27,796 nt of DNA from IH12 sp041987265 (GCA_041987265.1 JBHIWT010000021.1:1-27796), one strand, 5' to 3'; counted from the first letter of the stretch, positions 14,750-25,817 are shown. Numbers and translations: made by a program. The notes: generated by a model from the letters alone, not told the origin.

Positions 14750-15039
14750 GTTAGAATATCGACCGAGGATGCGCTGTGCGCCACTGGCGAGATCGACGCA
14801 TGCGACAAGATCGCCGTAGCGTCAGGGTTGGTTCACCGAGCGGAATGTGTTGCCGAAAACGCGCATGATTGCTGCAACCGCACGCTTCGCCGCGTCGGTT
14901 GGGGGAATCGCGTTGACAAATCCAGCGGCGACGCGGGATCGAATGTTGCAGTTTCTCGCCAGCGGGACCGGCTGCCGCGTGGGCAGTTCTCAGCGGGCGG
15001 ACGCAAAATCGGGCACACATTTCGATCGGGGCATTCGAC

Positions 15040-17259
15040 ATGAAAATTCTAGGCATCCGTCGGCACGGCGCGCGCGGCGCTGGCGCACTGGTTTCCCTGG
15101 CGGCGATTGTTGCGGCGAGCGCGCCCGCCATCGCACAAACCCAATCGGGAGGCGGCGTGGACGTTATTATCGTCACACCGCAACAGCGCGACGAGAACAT
15201 CCAGGATGTTCCGATCTCTGTCGCCGCGATCCCCGAAGACAAGCTGACCGCCATGTTCGCCGCGGGCGAGGACGTTGTCGCGCTCGCCTCGCGTGTCCCT
15301 GGTCTCTATGCGGAATCGTCCAATGGACGCGCCGCTCCGCGCTTCTACATACGCGGCCTCGGCAATACCGACTTCGATCTTGCGGCCTCACAGCCGGTTT
15401 CGGTGATCATGGACGAGATCGTGATGGAGAACGTCGCGCTGAAAAGCACGCCGATCTTCGACGTCGAACAGGTTGAAGTCGCGCGCGGGCCGCAGGGCAC
15501 GCTGTTCGGCCGCAACACCACGGCCGGCATCATCAAGTTCACGTCCAAGCGGCCGACACAGGAATTCGTCGCCGAGGGCGGCGTGTCCTACGGAAATTAC
15601 GGCAACCTTTCCATGGACGGCGCCGTCGGCGGCGCGCTGATCGAAGACGTGCTTTCGGCGCGCGTCTCCTTCCTGGTCCAGCACCGCGACGACTGGATCG
15701 ACAACGCCGCCGACCCGGTGGACGACAAGGACCTTGGCGAATTCAACGAGCGCGCCGGACGGCTGCAATTGCTGTTCACGCCAAACGACAAGTTCGAAGG
15801 CCTGTTCAACCTGCACAGCCGCGATCTGGAAGGCACATCAGCCATCTTCCGCGCGAACGTGATCGACCAGGGTACGAATGGCCTCAACGCCAGCTATGAT
15901 CGCGACGTGGTCTCGTTCGATGGCGGCGGCGACAATCTGCAGGAGTACAATGGCTGGGGCGCGTCCGCGAACCTGTCCTATGATTTCGGCGGGGCGACGC
16001 TGACCTCGATCACCGGTTACGAAACCGCAGACGGATCGAGCCGCGGCGACATTGACGGCAGCGCCGGACCATACACGTTCAACTTCACCGGGCCGTATAC
16101 CTACCCGGAGCTTCCGTTCGATTCCGATACGCAGGATTCAATCGACGGCCTCGAGCAATTTACCCAGGAGCTCCGCCTCGCCGACGGCGGCGACGACGCC
16201 TTCTTCTGGCAGGTCGGGGCCTATTGGTTCGATTCCTCGTTCGACGTCACGACCGTCGGCCCGACCGGCTTCCCGCCATCGACCACGCTGACGCACGAGA
16301 ACAAGTCGTGGGCGGTCTACGGCCAGGGCAGCTACGACATCACGGACGCTTTCACCGCCACCGCGGGCGTTCGCTACACGAACGATGAAAAATCGCTCTT
16401 CGTGCCCGCCAACCCCGGTCAGAACCGGCAGGTCGAGGATGATTATGTCAGCTGGGAGCTGAGCGGCATCTATGACGTAACGCCGGACTTCAGCCTGTTC
16501 GCACGCGTTGCCGACGGCTTCCGCGGCCCGTCCATTCAAGGACGTGACGTGGCGTTCTTCGCTGATCCTTCCGTCGCTCAGTCGGAGACTATCCTGTCCT
16601 GGGAAGCTGGTTGGAAATCCCAACTCGCCGGCAACACGCTGCGTCTGAACGGCGCCGTGTTCGCCTACACTGTTGAGGACATCCAGCTCACCGCGGTCGG
16701 CGGAACCGGAAACTCGGTCCAGCTGATCAACGCGGCCGAGGGCAAGGCGGTCGGCGGTGAAATCGATGCGGAATGGGCGCCGACCGACAATTTTGTCATG
16801 ACCGGGGGCGTAAGCTTCGCCGACACAGAGCTCAACGATCCGAACCTCGCAGTCGGCGTCTGCGCCCAGTGCACGGTCACAGACCCGCTCAACGCCAATG
16901 GCTTTGCGCTGATTGACGGCAACCCCTTCCCGAACGCCCCGGAAGTCATCGCCGACTTCACCGCCAGGTGGAGCCACCCGATGGGTGACAAAGGCGAGAT
17001 CTTCGCCTTCACCGACTGGGCCTATCAGGGCGAGACCAACTTCCTCCTCTACGATTCAGTCGAGTTCAACATCGACAGCCAGTTCGAAGGCGGTCTGCGC
17101 CTGGGCTACGCTCGCACAGACGGGTCCTACGAAGCCGCCTTCTTCGTTCGCAACATCACCGATGAGGACAACATCAAGGGCGTGATCGACTTCAACAACA
17201 ATACCGCCTTCGTGAACGAGCCGCGCCTCTACGGCCTGTCGCTGCGGATGAAGTACTAG
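15040..17259 (+). CDS. TonB-dependent outer-membrane receptor
   Basis: A 739-residue outer-membrane transporter. A signal peptide (about 1-33, cleavage after APAIA) is followed by a TonB-box-like segment DVIIVTPQQRDENIQDVPIS (41-60), a plug domain with PRFYIRGLGNTDFD and VEVARGPQGTLFGRNTTAGI, and a beta-barrel that ends LRMKY, an aromatic C-terminus as expected for BamA-dependent assembly. A CxxC (CAQC) occurs near residue 607 in a predicted loop. The plug and box are of the group common in marine and oligotrophic alphaproteobacteria. No iron- or vitamin-specific partner gene is adjacent, so the substrate is unknown. The stop shares a CTAG with the convergent ABM gene. Confidence 0.92.
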   Translation: MKILGIRRHGARGAGALVSLAAIVAASAPAIAQTQSGGGVDVIIVTPQQRDENIQDVPISVAAIPEDKLTAMFAAGEDVVALASRVPGLYAESSNGRAAPRFYIRGLGNTDFDLAASQPVSVIMDEIVMENVALKSTPIFDVEQVEVARGPQGTLFGRNTTAGIIKFTSKRPTQEFVAEGGVSYGNYGNLSMDGAVGGALIEDVLSARVSFLVQHRDDWIDNAADPVDDKDLGEFNERAGRLQLLFTPNDKFEGLFNLHSRDLEGTSAIFRANVIDQGTNGLNASYDRDVVSFDGGGDNLQEYNGWGASANLSYDFGGATLTSITGYETADGSSRGDIDGSAGPYTFNFTGPYTYPELPFDSDTQDSIDGLEQFTQELRLADGGDDAFFWQVGAYWFDSSFDVTTVGPTGFPPSTTLTHENKSWAVYGQGSYDITDAFTATAGVRYTNDEKSLFVPANPGQNRQVEDDYVSWELSGIYDVTPDFSLFARVADGFRGPSIQGRDVAFFADPSVAQSETILSWEAGWKSQLAGNTLRLNGAVFAYTVEDIQLTAVGGTGNSVQLINAAEGKAVGGEIDAEWAPTDNFVMTGGVSFADTELNDPNLAVGVCAQCTVTDPLNANGFALIDGNPFPNAPEVIADFTARWSHPMGDKGEIFAFTDWAYQGETNFLLYDSVEFNIDSQFEGGLRLGYARTDGSYEAAFFVRNITDEDNIKGVIDFNNNTAFVNEPRLYGLSLRMKY

Positions 17260-17570
17260 GGCTTCGGGATCTTGCGCTGCTCCACCCGGTCGGCGTGGAG
17301 CAGCTCGATCGACACCTCGTTCAACGCGAGTTTTGAGGCTGCCCCGATGAATTCGTGGCAATAAGGCTGCGCGAAGTGGAAATCGACGGCGGCCTGGTCC
17401 TTCCAGCGCTCAACGAACGTGAAGCTCCCGGGCTGCAGCGTATTCTCACCGCACATGTAGTCGATACAACCATCCTCCTGACGCGACAGCGTGATCTGTC
17501 GCTCAGCGATCTTCAGGAAGGCTTCGCGGTCGGCTTCGGCGATTTCCACGGTTCCGGTGATCAGGATCAT
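17256..17570 (-). CDS. Antibiotic biosynthesis monooxygenase (ABM) domain protein
   Basis: A 104-residue ferredoxin-like-fold protein of the ABM/YgiN group. It begins MILITGTVEIAEADREAFLK and has the characteristic E.GC..Y pattern (QEDGCIDYMCGENTLQPG) and FTFVERWKDQAAVDFHFAQP. Family members include quinol monooxygenases and haem-degrading enzymes; the sequence does not tell which. AGGGATC lies just before the ATG at 17570. The start codon sits at the centre of the palindrome GGATCA/TGATCC (17564-17576). It begins 11 bases after the prolyl-oligopeptidase-like gene's stop on the same strand, so the two are probably co-transcribed. Confidence 0.82.
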   Translation of the reverse strand: MILITGTVEIAEADREAFLKIAERQITLSRQEDGCIDYMCGENTLQPGSFTFVERWKDQAAVDFHFAQPYCHEFIGAASKLALNEVSIELLHADRVEQRKIPKP

Positions 17571-17581
17571 TGATCCCTCCC

Positions 17582-19720
17582 CTATTGGCCGTCGATCAGC
17601 TTGCGCGCGAGGTAAGTGTATTCCAGCGCAGCCCGTCGTGCGGCCTCTGTCTGGTTGGCAGCCGCCGAATGACCGCCATCGATGTTCTCATAATAGAGGA
17701 ACGGCTTGCCGAGTTCTTCCAGGCGCTTGGCCATCTTGCGTGCATGACCTGGATGGACACGGTCGTCCTTGGTTGAGGTCTCGAAGTAGATTTCCGGATA
17801 ATCCGCGTCAGCATCGATGTTGTGATACGGCGAGATGCTTTCGAGGAAGGCGCGCTCTTCCGGGATATCCGGATCGCCATACTCGCCCATCCAAGACGCA
17901 CCCGCCAGCAGCATGTGATAGCGCAGCATGTCGAGCAGCGGGACCTGACAGACGATCGCCGCGAACAGGTCCGGGCGCTGGGTGAACATCACGCCCATCA
18001 GCAGGCCGCCATTCGATCCGCCGACAATGCCGAGTTTTTCCTTCGAGGTGACGCCGCGCGCGATCAGGTCTTCGGCGACCGCAATGAAATCGTCGTAGAT
18101 GATCTGGCGGTTGGTCTTGAGCCCCGCCTGGTGCCAGCCAGGACCGAATTCCCCCCCGCCGCGGATGTTGGCGAGCACGTAGACGCCGCCTTCCGACAAC
18201 CACAGCCGGCCGATCGTTCCAGAATAGCTTGGCGTGTAGGAGACCTGAAATCCGCCATAGCCGTAGAGCATGGTCGGGTTCTGGCCATTGAACTCCGTGT
18301 CCTTCGCGCGGACGACAAAGTACGGGACTTTCGTTCCGTCCGATGACGTCGCTTCGAACTGTTCGGCGACGTAAGGATCTGAATCGAACCATTGCGGCAG
18401 CGACTTGGAGGGCGACAGCTCGCCGCTCTCGCTGTCATAGGCGTAGAGCGTGTCGGGTTCGAGAAAGCTCTCGAATGACAGGAAAGCGTGACGTTCGTGC
18501 TCGTCGGCGAAAGTGACGCCGGCTGAGCCGTTCGGCGGCAGCGCGATGTCTCGCGCGGTCCAGCCATCTGCGCCCTTCGTCCAGGACTGTACTTTCAGGA
18601 CGACATTGTCCGACACGGTCAGCAAGACGCCGCCGGGGGTGATCTCAACATCCTGAATCGCCTGGCGCTCATTCGGGCGCAGGATCAGCTCAACAGGCGG
18701 CAGGGTCTCGGTTTCAAGGAAAGCGCTCCACTTGAACCCGACCAGATCCCCGGCCTTGAACGCGCCCTGCCCTGCAGGCGTCCAGTCCTCTTCAATCTCG
18801 ACGAGCAAAGTGTCTTCGAATATGCCGTGCGGCGAGGATTTCATCGGCACTGGCAATTGCAGCGTGCTGTCATCGTCCTTCAGCAGAAAGAAGCTGCTGG
18901 TGTAGAATGTCTCGGCGCGCAGAACGCCAAACCATTCATTGCCGTGCACATCCTCAAGAGCAAACGGCGACGCAGCGACATCCTCCGCCACCCCTCGAAA
19001 CACTTCCTTGGCCTCGGACAGGGGCTGGCCGCGCTTCACGCGCTTGATGATGTAGGGATAGCCGGACTCAGTCAGCGAACCTTCGCCCCAGTCTGTCGCG
19101 ACCAGCAGCGTGTCCGCGTCCACCCACAGGTCGTCAGTCTTCGCTTCAGGGATGATAAAGCCGTCATCGACAAAGGCGCGGGTTTCCAGGTTCCATTCGC
19201 GGACCACAGCCGCGTCCTTGCCGCCGTCCGAAAGGCTGATCAGACACTTGGTGTTCTCCGGCTGCAGGCAGGAAACACCGGCGTAGACCCAGTTCTTGCC
19301 TTCGGCCTCCGCGAGCGCGTCGATGTCGAGCAAGGTTTCCCATTCCGGTTCTTCGCTCGCATAGCTCTCCATCGGCGTGCGTCGCCAGATGCCGCGCACA
19401 TGCTGGTCGTCCTGCCAGAAGTTGTAGACGAAGCCGTTGCGGATGCCGCCATAGGGGATGCGGTCGGACGAGGTCGCGATCTCCAGCGCAGCCTCGTAGT
19501 AGCGCTGGTAGCGGTCGTCGCCCTGCAGGATGGCAAGAGAACGATCGTTCTGGGCGCGCACCCAGTCCAGCGCTTCCTCGCCCTCGACCTCTTCGAGAAA
19601 GAGATGCGCTTCCGGATCGAAAGCGGGAGCCTGCGCGGCATCGTTCTCGGCCAAATCAACCTCCTGTGTCGCGCACGACGACGCCAAAGCTGCAACGAAC
19701 AGAGCTGCAAGAAACCGCAT
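17582..19720 (-). CDS. Prolyl oligopeptidase family serine peptidase (S9), lipoprotein signal
   Basis: Prolyl oligopeptidases cut short proline-containing peptides. From the ATG at 19720 the 712-residue protein has a lipoprotein signal (MRFLAALFVAALASSC), a seven-bladed propeller over about 40-440 and a C-terminal alpha/beta-hydrolase domain. The catalytic triad is visible: Ser569 in GGSNGG, Asp653 in TKDDRVHPGH and His684 in DGGHS. The GGNW-like region around RGGGEFGPGWHQAG is as in the family. GGAGAG eight bases upstream favours 19720 over the in-frame ATG at 19735. The periplasmic or outer-membrane location inferred from the lipobox is common for this subgroup. It lies between an alpha/beta hydrolase gene (63 bases upstream) and the ABM gene. 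Confidence 0.92.
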   Translation of the reverse strand: MRFLAALFVAALASSCATQEVDLAENDAAQAPAFDPEAHLFLEEVEGEEALDWVRAQNDRSLAILQGDDRYQRYYEAALEIATSSDRIPYGGIRNGFVYNFWQDDQHVRGIWRRTPMESYASEEPEWETLLDIDALAEAEGKNWVYAGVSCLQPENTKCLISLSDGGKDAAVVREWNLETRAFVDDGFIIPEAKTDDLWVDADTLLVATDWGEGSLTESGYPYIIKRVKRGQPLSEAKEVFRGVAEDVAASPFALEDVHGNEWFGVLRAETFYTSSFFLLKDDDSTLQLPVPMKSSPHGIFEDTLLVEIEEDWTPAGQGAFKAGDLVGFKWSAFLETETLPPVELILRPNERQAIQDVEITPGGVLLTVSDNVVLKVQSWTKGADGWTARDIALPPNGSAGVTFADEHERHAFLSFESFLEPDTLYAYDSESGELSPSKSLPQWFDSDPYVAEQFEATSSDGTKVPYFVVRAKDTEFNGQNPTMLYGYGGFQVSYTPSYSGTIGRLWLSEGGVYVLANIRGGGEFGPGWHQAGLKTNRQIIYDDFIAVAEDLIARGVTSKEKLGIVGGSNGGLLMGVMFTQRPDLFAAIVCQVPLLDMLRYHMLLAGASWMGEYGDPDIPEERAFLESISPYHNIDADADYPEIYFETSTKDDRVHPGHARKMAKRLEELGKPFLYYENIDGGHSAAANQTEAARRAALEYTYLARKLIDGQ

Positions 19721-19783
19721 CGAATCTCTCCCCATGTCCTTTCGAACTCATAGCTCAGCCGACCCGCGTGGCAAATCCGGGGC

Positions 19784-20746
19784 TCAGCGAGCCTGTGCAG
19801 CTACCTGACGATCCAGCCAGTTGCCGATGTGCTGAAGCAGGACCCGATCCAGCGGGCGCTTCATCTGGGCCGGATAGGTCGTGAACGAAGCCGGACCGGG
19901 ATCGGTGCGCAGCAGGTGGGTAAGGTCGGGATAGACGTGTGTCTCCGCATTCGGACCGAGAATCGCGCCGATCCGGGCGACATCGTCCGGATTGCACTGG
20001 ATATCCTTCCCGCCGCCCACAACAAGCGCAGGCGCTGTCACGCGCCCGTAGAGCGCAGGCAGGTCCTGATCGAGGCATTCGCGCAGCCAGTTCGCCGCGA
20101 GCCGCTGTCCGGCGAAGCGGATCACCGGCTTTCGGCTAGTGCGAATCCGGCGGATCAGGCGCGCCTGCCAGACCGAAGGGCGGCCAACGAGGGCGGCGAT
20201 GGCGCGCTGGGCCATGCCCGAGAACCCCGGCGCGTCCTGCAGCGCGGCGTCCATCTGCGCCGCCTGAGCGGTTAGGATGGTCTCCATGTCCTCGATGAAC
20301 GGGCACAACAAGATCAACCCGTCGAGTTTCCGCTCCAGACTCAGCCTTGCCGCAACCGCCGTACCCTCGGAGTGGCCAAGGGCGTAGCGCGCACTGAAAC
20401 GGTCCGGGAATTCGCTCGTGAGGCGGTCCAGGCACAAGGCGGCGTCATTCACGAAATCTGTCTGGTTCGCCTTAAGGAACACGCCTGAAGACGCGCCGCA
20501 TCCGCGTTTGTCGTAGCGCAGGCTTGCAAAGCCCCTGTCCGCCAGATCTTCCGCAATCCGGTTGAAGACATTCAGCTTCTGCGCAGGCGTGTTCTCATCT
20601 CTGTCCAACGGCCCACTACCGTGAAGCATGAGTATCACGGGGACGGGCCGATCAATGTCAGGTTCGGTCAGAACGCCGGCAAGGCCTTCGAAACGGACCT
20701 GAGTCTCACGCACGCGCCAACCTTTCGAAATCGAAATGTCCTGCAA
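19784..20746 (-). CDS. Alpha/beta hydrolase
   Basis: A 320-residue cytoplasmic alpha/beta hydrolase without a signal peptide. The oxyanion segment LMLHGSGPLDRDEN (39-52), nucleophile GHSEGT, an Asp in GGGKDIQCNP and His in PDLTHLLR give a complete Ser-Asp-His triad. It resembles the serine aminopeptidase/lysophospholipase group, but the substrate is unknown. The frame opens with a TTG at 20746 that has AGGGG about seven bases upstream. A GTG at 20713 with AAAGG is an equally reasonable start. It is divergent from dapF with a 48-base spacer and is followed by the prolyl-oligopeptidase gene on the same strand. Confidence 0.82.
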   Translation of the reverse strand: MQDISISKGWRVRETQVRFEGLAGVLTEPDIDRPVPVILMLHGSGPLDRDENTPAQKLNVFNRIAEDLADRGFASLRYDKRGCGASSGVFLKANQTDFVNDAALCLDRLTSEFPDRFSARYALGHSEGTAVAARLSLERKLDGLILLCPFIEDMETILTAQAAQMDAALQDAPGFSGMAQRAIAALVGRPSVWQARLIRRIRTSRKPVIRFAGQRLAANWLRECLDQDLPALYGRVTAPALVVGGGKDIQCNPDDVARIGAILGPNAETHVYPDLTHLLRTDPGPASFTTYPAQMKRPLDRVLLQHIGNWLDRQVAAQAR

Positions 20747-20794
20747 AATGTGGCCCCTTCCCCAACGCCTTGAAAGACCCTAAATCCGCTCGTC

Positions 20795-21613
20795 ATGAAA
20801 TTTTACAAGATGAACGGGGCGGGCAATTCCTTCGTCATCTTCGACAGCCGTGAAGAACCGCTCGCCGCCGACGCAGACAGGATCAGGCAGATCGCTGACC
20901 CGCTTACAGGTGTTGGCGCGGATCAGGTGATCGCCATGGAAAATTCCGTGCGCGGCGATGTCTTCATGCGCATCTGGAACCGCGACGGATCGGAAGCTGA
21001 AGCCTGCGGAAACGCGACCCGCTGCGTCGCATGGTTGATGATGCAGGAAAGCGGCGGCAGCGAGACAACGGTCGAGACCGTCGCGGGCCTTTTGGCCTCA
21101 CGCGACGCCGGTGAGCACATGGTGTCCGTCGACATGGGATCGCCTCTGCTCAAATGGGAGGAAATCCCGCTGGCCGAGCGGATGGATACGCGCGGTATCG
21201 ACCTCAAGATCGGGCCGATCGACGATCCCTACATGCAATTGCCGGGCGCGGTGAACATGGGCAATCCCCACATCGTGTTCTTCGTTCCGGATCTGGACGC
21301 GGTCGATGTCGCGGCGGCCGGATCGCTGGTCGAAAACCATCCGCTGTTTCCCGAAGGTGTGAATGTCGGCTTCGCACAGGTCATCGACAACGAGACCATG
21401 CGGTTGCGCACCTGGGAGCGCGGCGTCGGCCTGACCAAGGCCTGCGGCTCCAACATCTGTGCGGCAGTCGTTGCCGCCAACCGCCGTAACCTCACCGGCA
21501 GGTCCGTGTCGGTCCACAATGATGGCGGGATCGTCCATATCGAGTGGAGAGAGAGCGACGATCACGTGATCATGACCGGACCGATCGAACTGGAATATGC
21601 GGAGACCGCTTAG
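20795..21613 (+). CDS. dapF: Diaminopimelate epimerase
   Basis: DapF interconverts LL- and meso-diaminopimelate for lysine and peptidoglycan. The 272-residue protein starts MKFYKMNGAGNSFVIFD and has both catalytic cysteines: Cys71 in EACGNATRC and Cys217 in TKACGSNIC. The second motif usually reads CG-S/T-small-A-C; here Asn220 and Ile221 replace the small residues, a modest departure. NGAGNSF (7-13) and MGNPHIVFF (155-163) are also typical. The ribosome site is weak. In this class dapF is commonly followed by mtaB and ftsY; here five redox or phosphodiesterase-fold genes lie between. Confidence 0.95.
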   Translation: MKFYKMNGAGNSFVIFDSREEPLAADADRIRQIADPLTGVGADQVIAMENSVRGDVFMRIWNRDGSEAEACGNATRCVAWLMMQESGGSETTVETVAGLLASRDAGEHMVSVDMGSPLLKWEEIPLAERMDTRGIDLKIGPIDDPYMQLPGAVNMGNPHIVFFVPDLDAVDVAAAGSLVENHPLFPEGVNVGFAQVIDNETMRLRTWERGVGLTKACGSNICAAVVAANRRNLTGRSVSVHNDGGIVHIEWRESDDHVIMTGPIELEYAETA

Positions 21614-21681
21614 GCGCAACGCAAGACGTGCGGCGCGCAGCTTTGCCGGTATGGTACAGGCGTTTCTTCAGCGGAGCAGAT

Positions 21682-22416
21682 ATGCAGATCGTCAACTGGA
21701 ACCTCGCGCGACACGCCCCCGACACCTGGCAAGCGCGCATGCTGGTGGACCGGATCAAGGCGGCAAATGCGGATCTGGTCTGTGTAACGGAGGCGCACAG
21801 CCACTCGCTGGAGGAACTCGGCGGACATGTTCTGGCGGATCGCGGTGTTCTGTGGGGCGAGGAAGTCGATAGCGAACGCAAGGTCGCGTTGTGGAGCCCG
21901 AACGAATGGACTGACCGCCAATCGGTCGACCAGCTTTCGGAGCTGGGCGGCGCGGTGGTGGCGCGAACCGCAACGCCGCTTGGAACCGTTCAGGTCGTGG
22001 CGGTCTGTATGCCCTACAACATGGCGTGGCCCAAACAGGCCGGTTTCGAGACACGCCCTCCGCCGTGGTCGCAGCACATTGACTATCTTGAGCAGCTGAA
22101 GCCCGTTCTTGCCGGACTGGACAGGGATATCCCGGTCGTAGTGGTTGGCGACTTCAATCAATTCAATCCCCTGAACAGGGGAAGCTGGGACGCTCATCAC
22201 GCCCTTAACGATGCGCTTGGGGGCCTGCATATCGTCACGACCGGCGCGATTGACCCGATTGGCGAACAGACGGTCGACCATGTCGCCGTTTCGCATCATC
22301 TCAGGGCGGCCGCTGTCAGCGCGATATCTCGGCATACGGACGATGAGCGCGCAATTTCAGACCATTTCGGTTTGCTCGTAAGACTTGAGGCTGGCGGCGT
22401 CAGGCTGGTCGACTAA
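21682..22416 (+). CDS. Endonuclease/exonuclease/phosphatase (EEP) fold protein
   Basis: A 244-residue EEP-superfamily hydrolase, a Mg-dependent enzyme of the DNase I/AP-endonuclease/sphingomyelinase fold. Catalytic residues are visible: Asn5 and Asn7 (VNWNLAR), Glu37 (VTEAH), Asp157 and Asn159 (GDFNQFN), Asp199-His200 (VDHVAV) and Asp227-His228 (ISDHFG). There is no signal peptide. GGAG seven bases before the ATG at 21682 fixes the start; the frame extends back into dapF, but those residues are not real coding. Whether it acts on nucleic acid or a small phosphodiester cannot be told. The spacer to dapF is 68 bases. Confidence 0.85.
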   Translation: MQIVNWNLARHAPDTWQARMLVDRIKAANADLVCVTEAHSHSLEELGGHVLADRGVLWGEEVDSERKVALWSPNEWTDRQSVDQLSELGGAVVARTATPLGTVQVVAVCMPYNMAWPKQAGFETRPPPWSQHIDYLEQLKPVLAGLDRDIPVVVVGDFNQFNPLNRGSWDAHHALNDALGGLHIVTTGAIDPIGEQTVDHVAVSHHLRAAAVSAISRHTDDERAISDHFGLLVRLEAGGVRLVD

Positions 22417-22431
22417 CCCTGTTCAGTTTTC

Positions 22432-22459
22432 TTGCCGAAACGCCGCGACACGATACACT
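22432..22459 (+). promoter_or_regulatory. Candidate promoter of the iorAB-like operon
   Basis: TTGCCG at 22432-22437, a 16-base spacer and TACACT at 22454-22459. It is 40 bases upstream of the iron-sulphur subunit's start codon and just after the EEP gene, so this pair may be transcribed on its own. Found by eye. Confidence 0.4.
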
Positions 22460-22498
22460 TGGGCTCGCGGGCGGATGGCCAATGATGGAGGGCAGGAC

Positions 22499-22957
22499 AT
22501 GAATCTCACGATCAACGGAAATCCCGTGGAGGTGAATGTCGCCCCGGGAGAAGACCGCCCCCTTCTCTGGGTCCTCCGCGAGGACCTCAAGCTTACCGGA
22601 ACGAAGTTCGGCTGCGGCGTGTCAGCGTGCGGGGCTTGCACGGTCCTTGTCGACGGTCAGCCGACACGTTCCTGCGTCACGCCCGCGGCGACGCTTGAAG
22701 GAAAATCGATCACCACGATCGAGGGACTGGATACGCCGCAGGGCAAGGCGGTGCAGCAGGCATGGGCCGAGTTGGACGTGGTCCAGTGCGGCTGGTGCCA
22801 GTCCGGACAGATCCTCGCAGCCACGGCGTTGCTGACGCAAAAGCCGGACCCCAGCGAAGAGGACATCACGAACGGGATGACCGCCAACATCTGCCGCTGC
22901 GCCACATATCATCGCATTCGCAACGCGGTCGCACGCGCTGCTGAGATCGTGGAGTAG
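22499..22957 (+). CDS. (2Fe-2S) subunit of a molybdenum hydroxylase (IorA-like)
   Basis: The electron-transfer subunit of a xanthine-oxidase-family enzyme. The 152 residues carry two [2Fe-2S] clusters: plant-type Cys39, Cys44, Cys47, Cys59 and second-domain Cys97, Cys100, Cys132, Cys134, giving the CGxCxSGQI and CRCATY signatures of the family. GGAGG seven bases upstream of the ATG at 22499 decides the start over the frame opening at 22385. It is followed three bases later by the catalytic subunit. No FAD subunit is visible, as in isoquinoline 1-oxidoreductase-type enzymes, where another carrier takes the electrons. Confidence 0.9.
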   Translation: MNLTINGNPVEVNVAPGEDRPLLWVLREDLKLTGTKFGCGVSACGACTVLVDGQPTRSCVTPAATLEGKSITTIEGLDTPQGKAVQQAWAELDVVQCGWCQSGQILAATALLTQKPDPSEEDITNGMTANICRCATYHRIRNAVARAAEIVE

Positions 22958-22960
22958 GAC

Positions 22961-25171
<2,211 letters not shown>

Positions 25172-25185
25172 CGACCGACCGGCGA

Positions 25186-25743
25186 CTAGTCGGCAAAACG
25201 ATCGATCCATTCTGCGAAGCGTTCGCCGAAGACGGCGAGAAACCTGCGCGTGCCATCATTGGCCGCCCTGCCCTCGCTGTCGAACCAGTCGCCGTTTACA
25301 CCGCCGAGGTACATTTCCGGGCCGGGCAGCAACGGCGTGTTCAGGGCCGAGAGGATGGTCCGCAGGTGCTGGTTGGCGCCAAACCCGCCAATTCCGCCGG
25401 GCGAGGCCGAGATGATCGCGGACGGCTTTCCGGAAACCGCCGCCTTGCCATAAGGACGCGAAAGCACGTCAACCGCATTCTTGAGCACGCCGGAAACCGA
25501 GCGGTTGTATTCCGGGGTCGCAAACAGGATCGCGTCTTTTTCCTGCACCGCGTTGCGAACTTCAGCCCATTCCGTAGGCGGGGTCTCAGTCTCAAGGCTC
25601 TGGTCGTAGAACCCTAGATGGCCGATCGGGATCTCGGTGAAATTCAGATCTTCGGGCGCTTCGGCCTGTATGGCCTGGGCGACCCGGCGGGTCAGGCTCT
25701 GTTTGTGAACTGAGCCGACAATCACTCCAACATTCTTAGACAT
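25186..25743 (-). CDS. NADPH-dependent FMN reductase
   Basis: A 185-residue flavodoxin-fold reductase of the NADPH-dependent FMN reductase/ArsH/chromate reductase group, which reduces flavin, quinones or azo compounds. It begins MSKNVGVIVGSVHKQSLTRR, with the FMN phosphate loop GSVHKQSLT, and has the signature PEYNRSVSGVLKNAVDVLSR (99-118) and the later ASPGGIGGF. GGAGA six bases before the ATG at 25743 fixes the start; the longer frame to 25824 overlaps the marR operator. It is divergent from a MarR-family regulator with 79 bases between them, a classic arrangement for redox- or phenolic-responsive control. Confidence 0.9.
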   Translation of the reverse strand: MSKNVGVIVGSVHKQSLTRRVAQAIQAEAPEDLNFTEIPIGHLGFYDQSLETETPPTEWAEVRNAVQEKDAILFATPEYNRSVSGVLKNAVDVLSRPYGKAAVSGKPSAIISASPGGIGGFGANQHLRTILSALNTPLLPGPEMYLGGVNGDWFDSEGRAANDGTRRFLAVFGERFAEWIDRFAD

Positions 25744-25786
25744 TTGGATTCTCCAGACTATGTTTCGGGGAGGAAACGCCGCTGCG

Positions 25787-25817
25787 CAACATGTTGTTGC
25801 GAATGCAACATAATGTT
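25787..25817. promoter_or_regulatory. Overlapping palindromes: candidate MarR operator
   Basis: Three overlapping inverted repeats: CAACATGTTG (25787-25796), TGTTGC-GAAT-GCAACA (25795-25810) and AACAT-A-ATGTT (25807-25817). Together they cover the spacer side nearest marR and would allow two or more dimers to bind. The shape and size match MarR-type operators. By family habit the adjacent regulator is the likely ligand. Confidence 0.6.

Larger units (their letters stand above)
14686..15039. other. 354-base divergent spacer between cioA and the TonB receptor gene
   Basis: No credible coding frame. It contains a minus-strand -10-like TATTCT (plus-strand 14753-14758), two palindromes next to it and a plus-strand TTGACA at 14913-14918. 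The TTGACA has no convincing -10 at 17 bases, so it is only a weak promoter candidate for the receptor gene. Confidence 0.5.

Noticed and set aside
14847..15476. A 209-residue plus-strand frame across the TonB receptor start
   Set aside because: It overlaps the receptor's signal peptide and plug in another frame and has shadow-like composition.
16138..16977. A 279-residue minus-strand frame inside the TonB receptor
   Set aside because: Antisense shadow of a clearly coding barrel sequence; no recognisable motif.
21544..21681. N-terminal extension of the EEP protein into dapF
   Set aside because: The residues are arginine-rich and the ATG at 21682 has a good ribosome site and begins directly at the first conserved strand.
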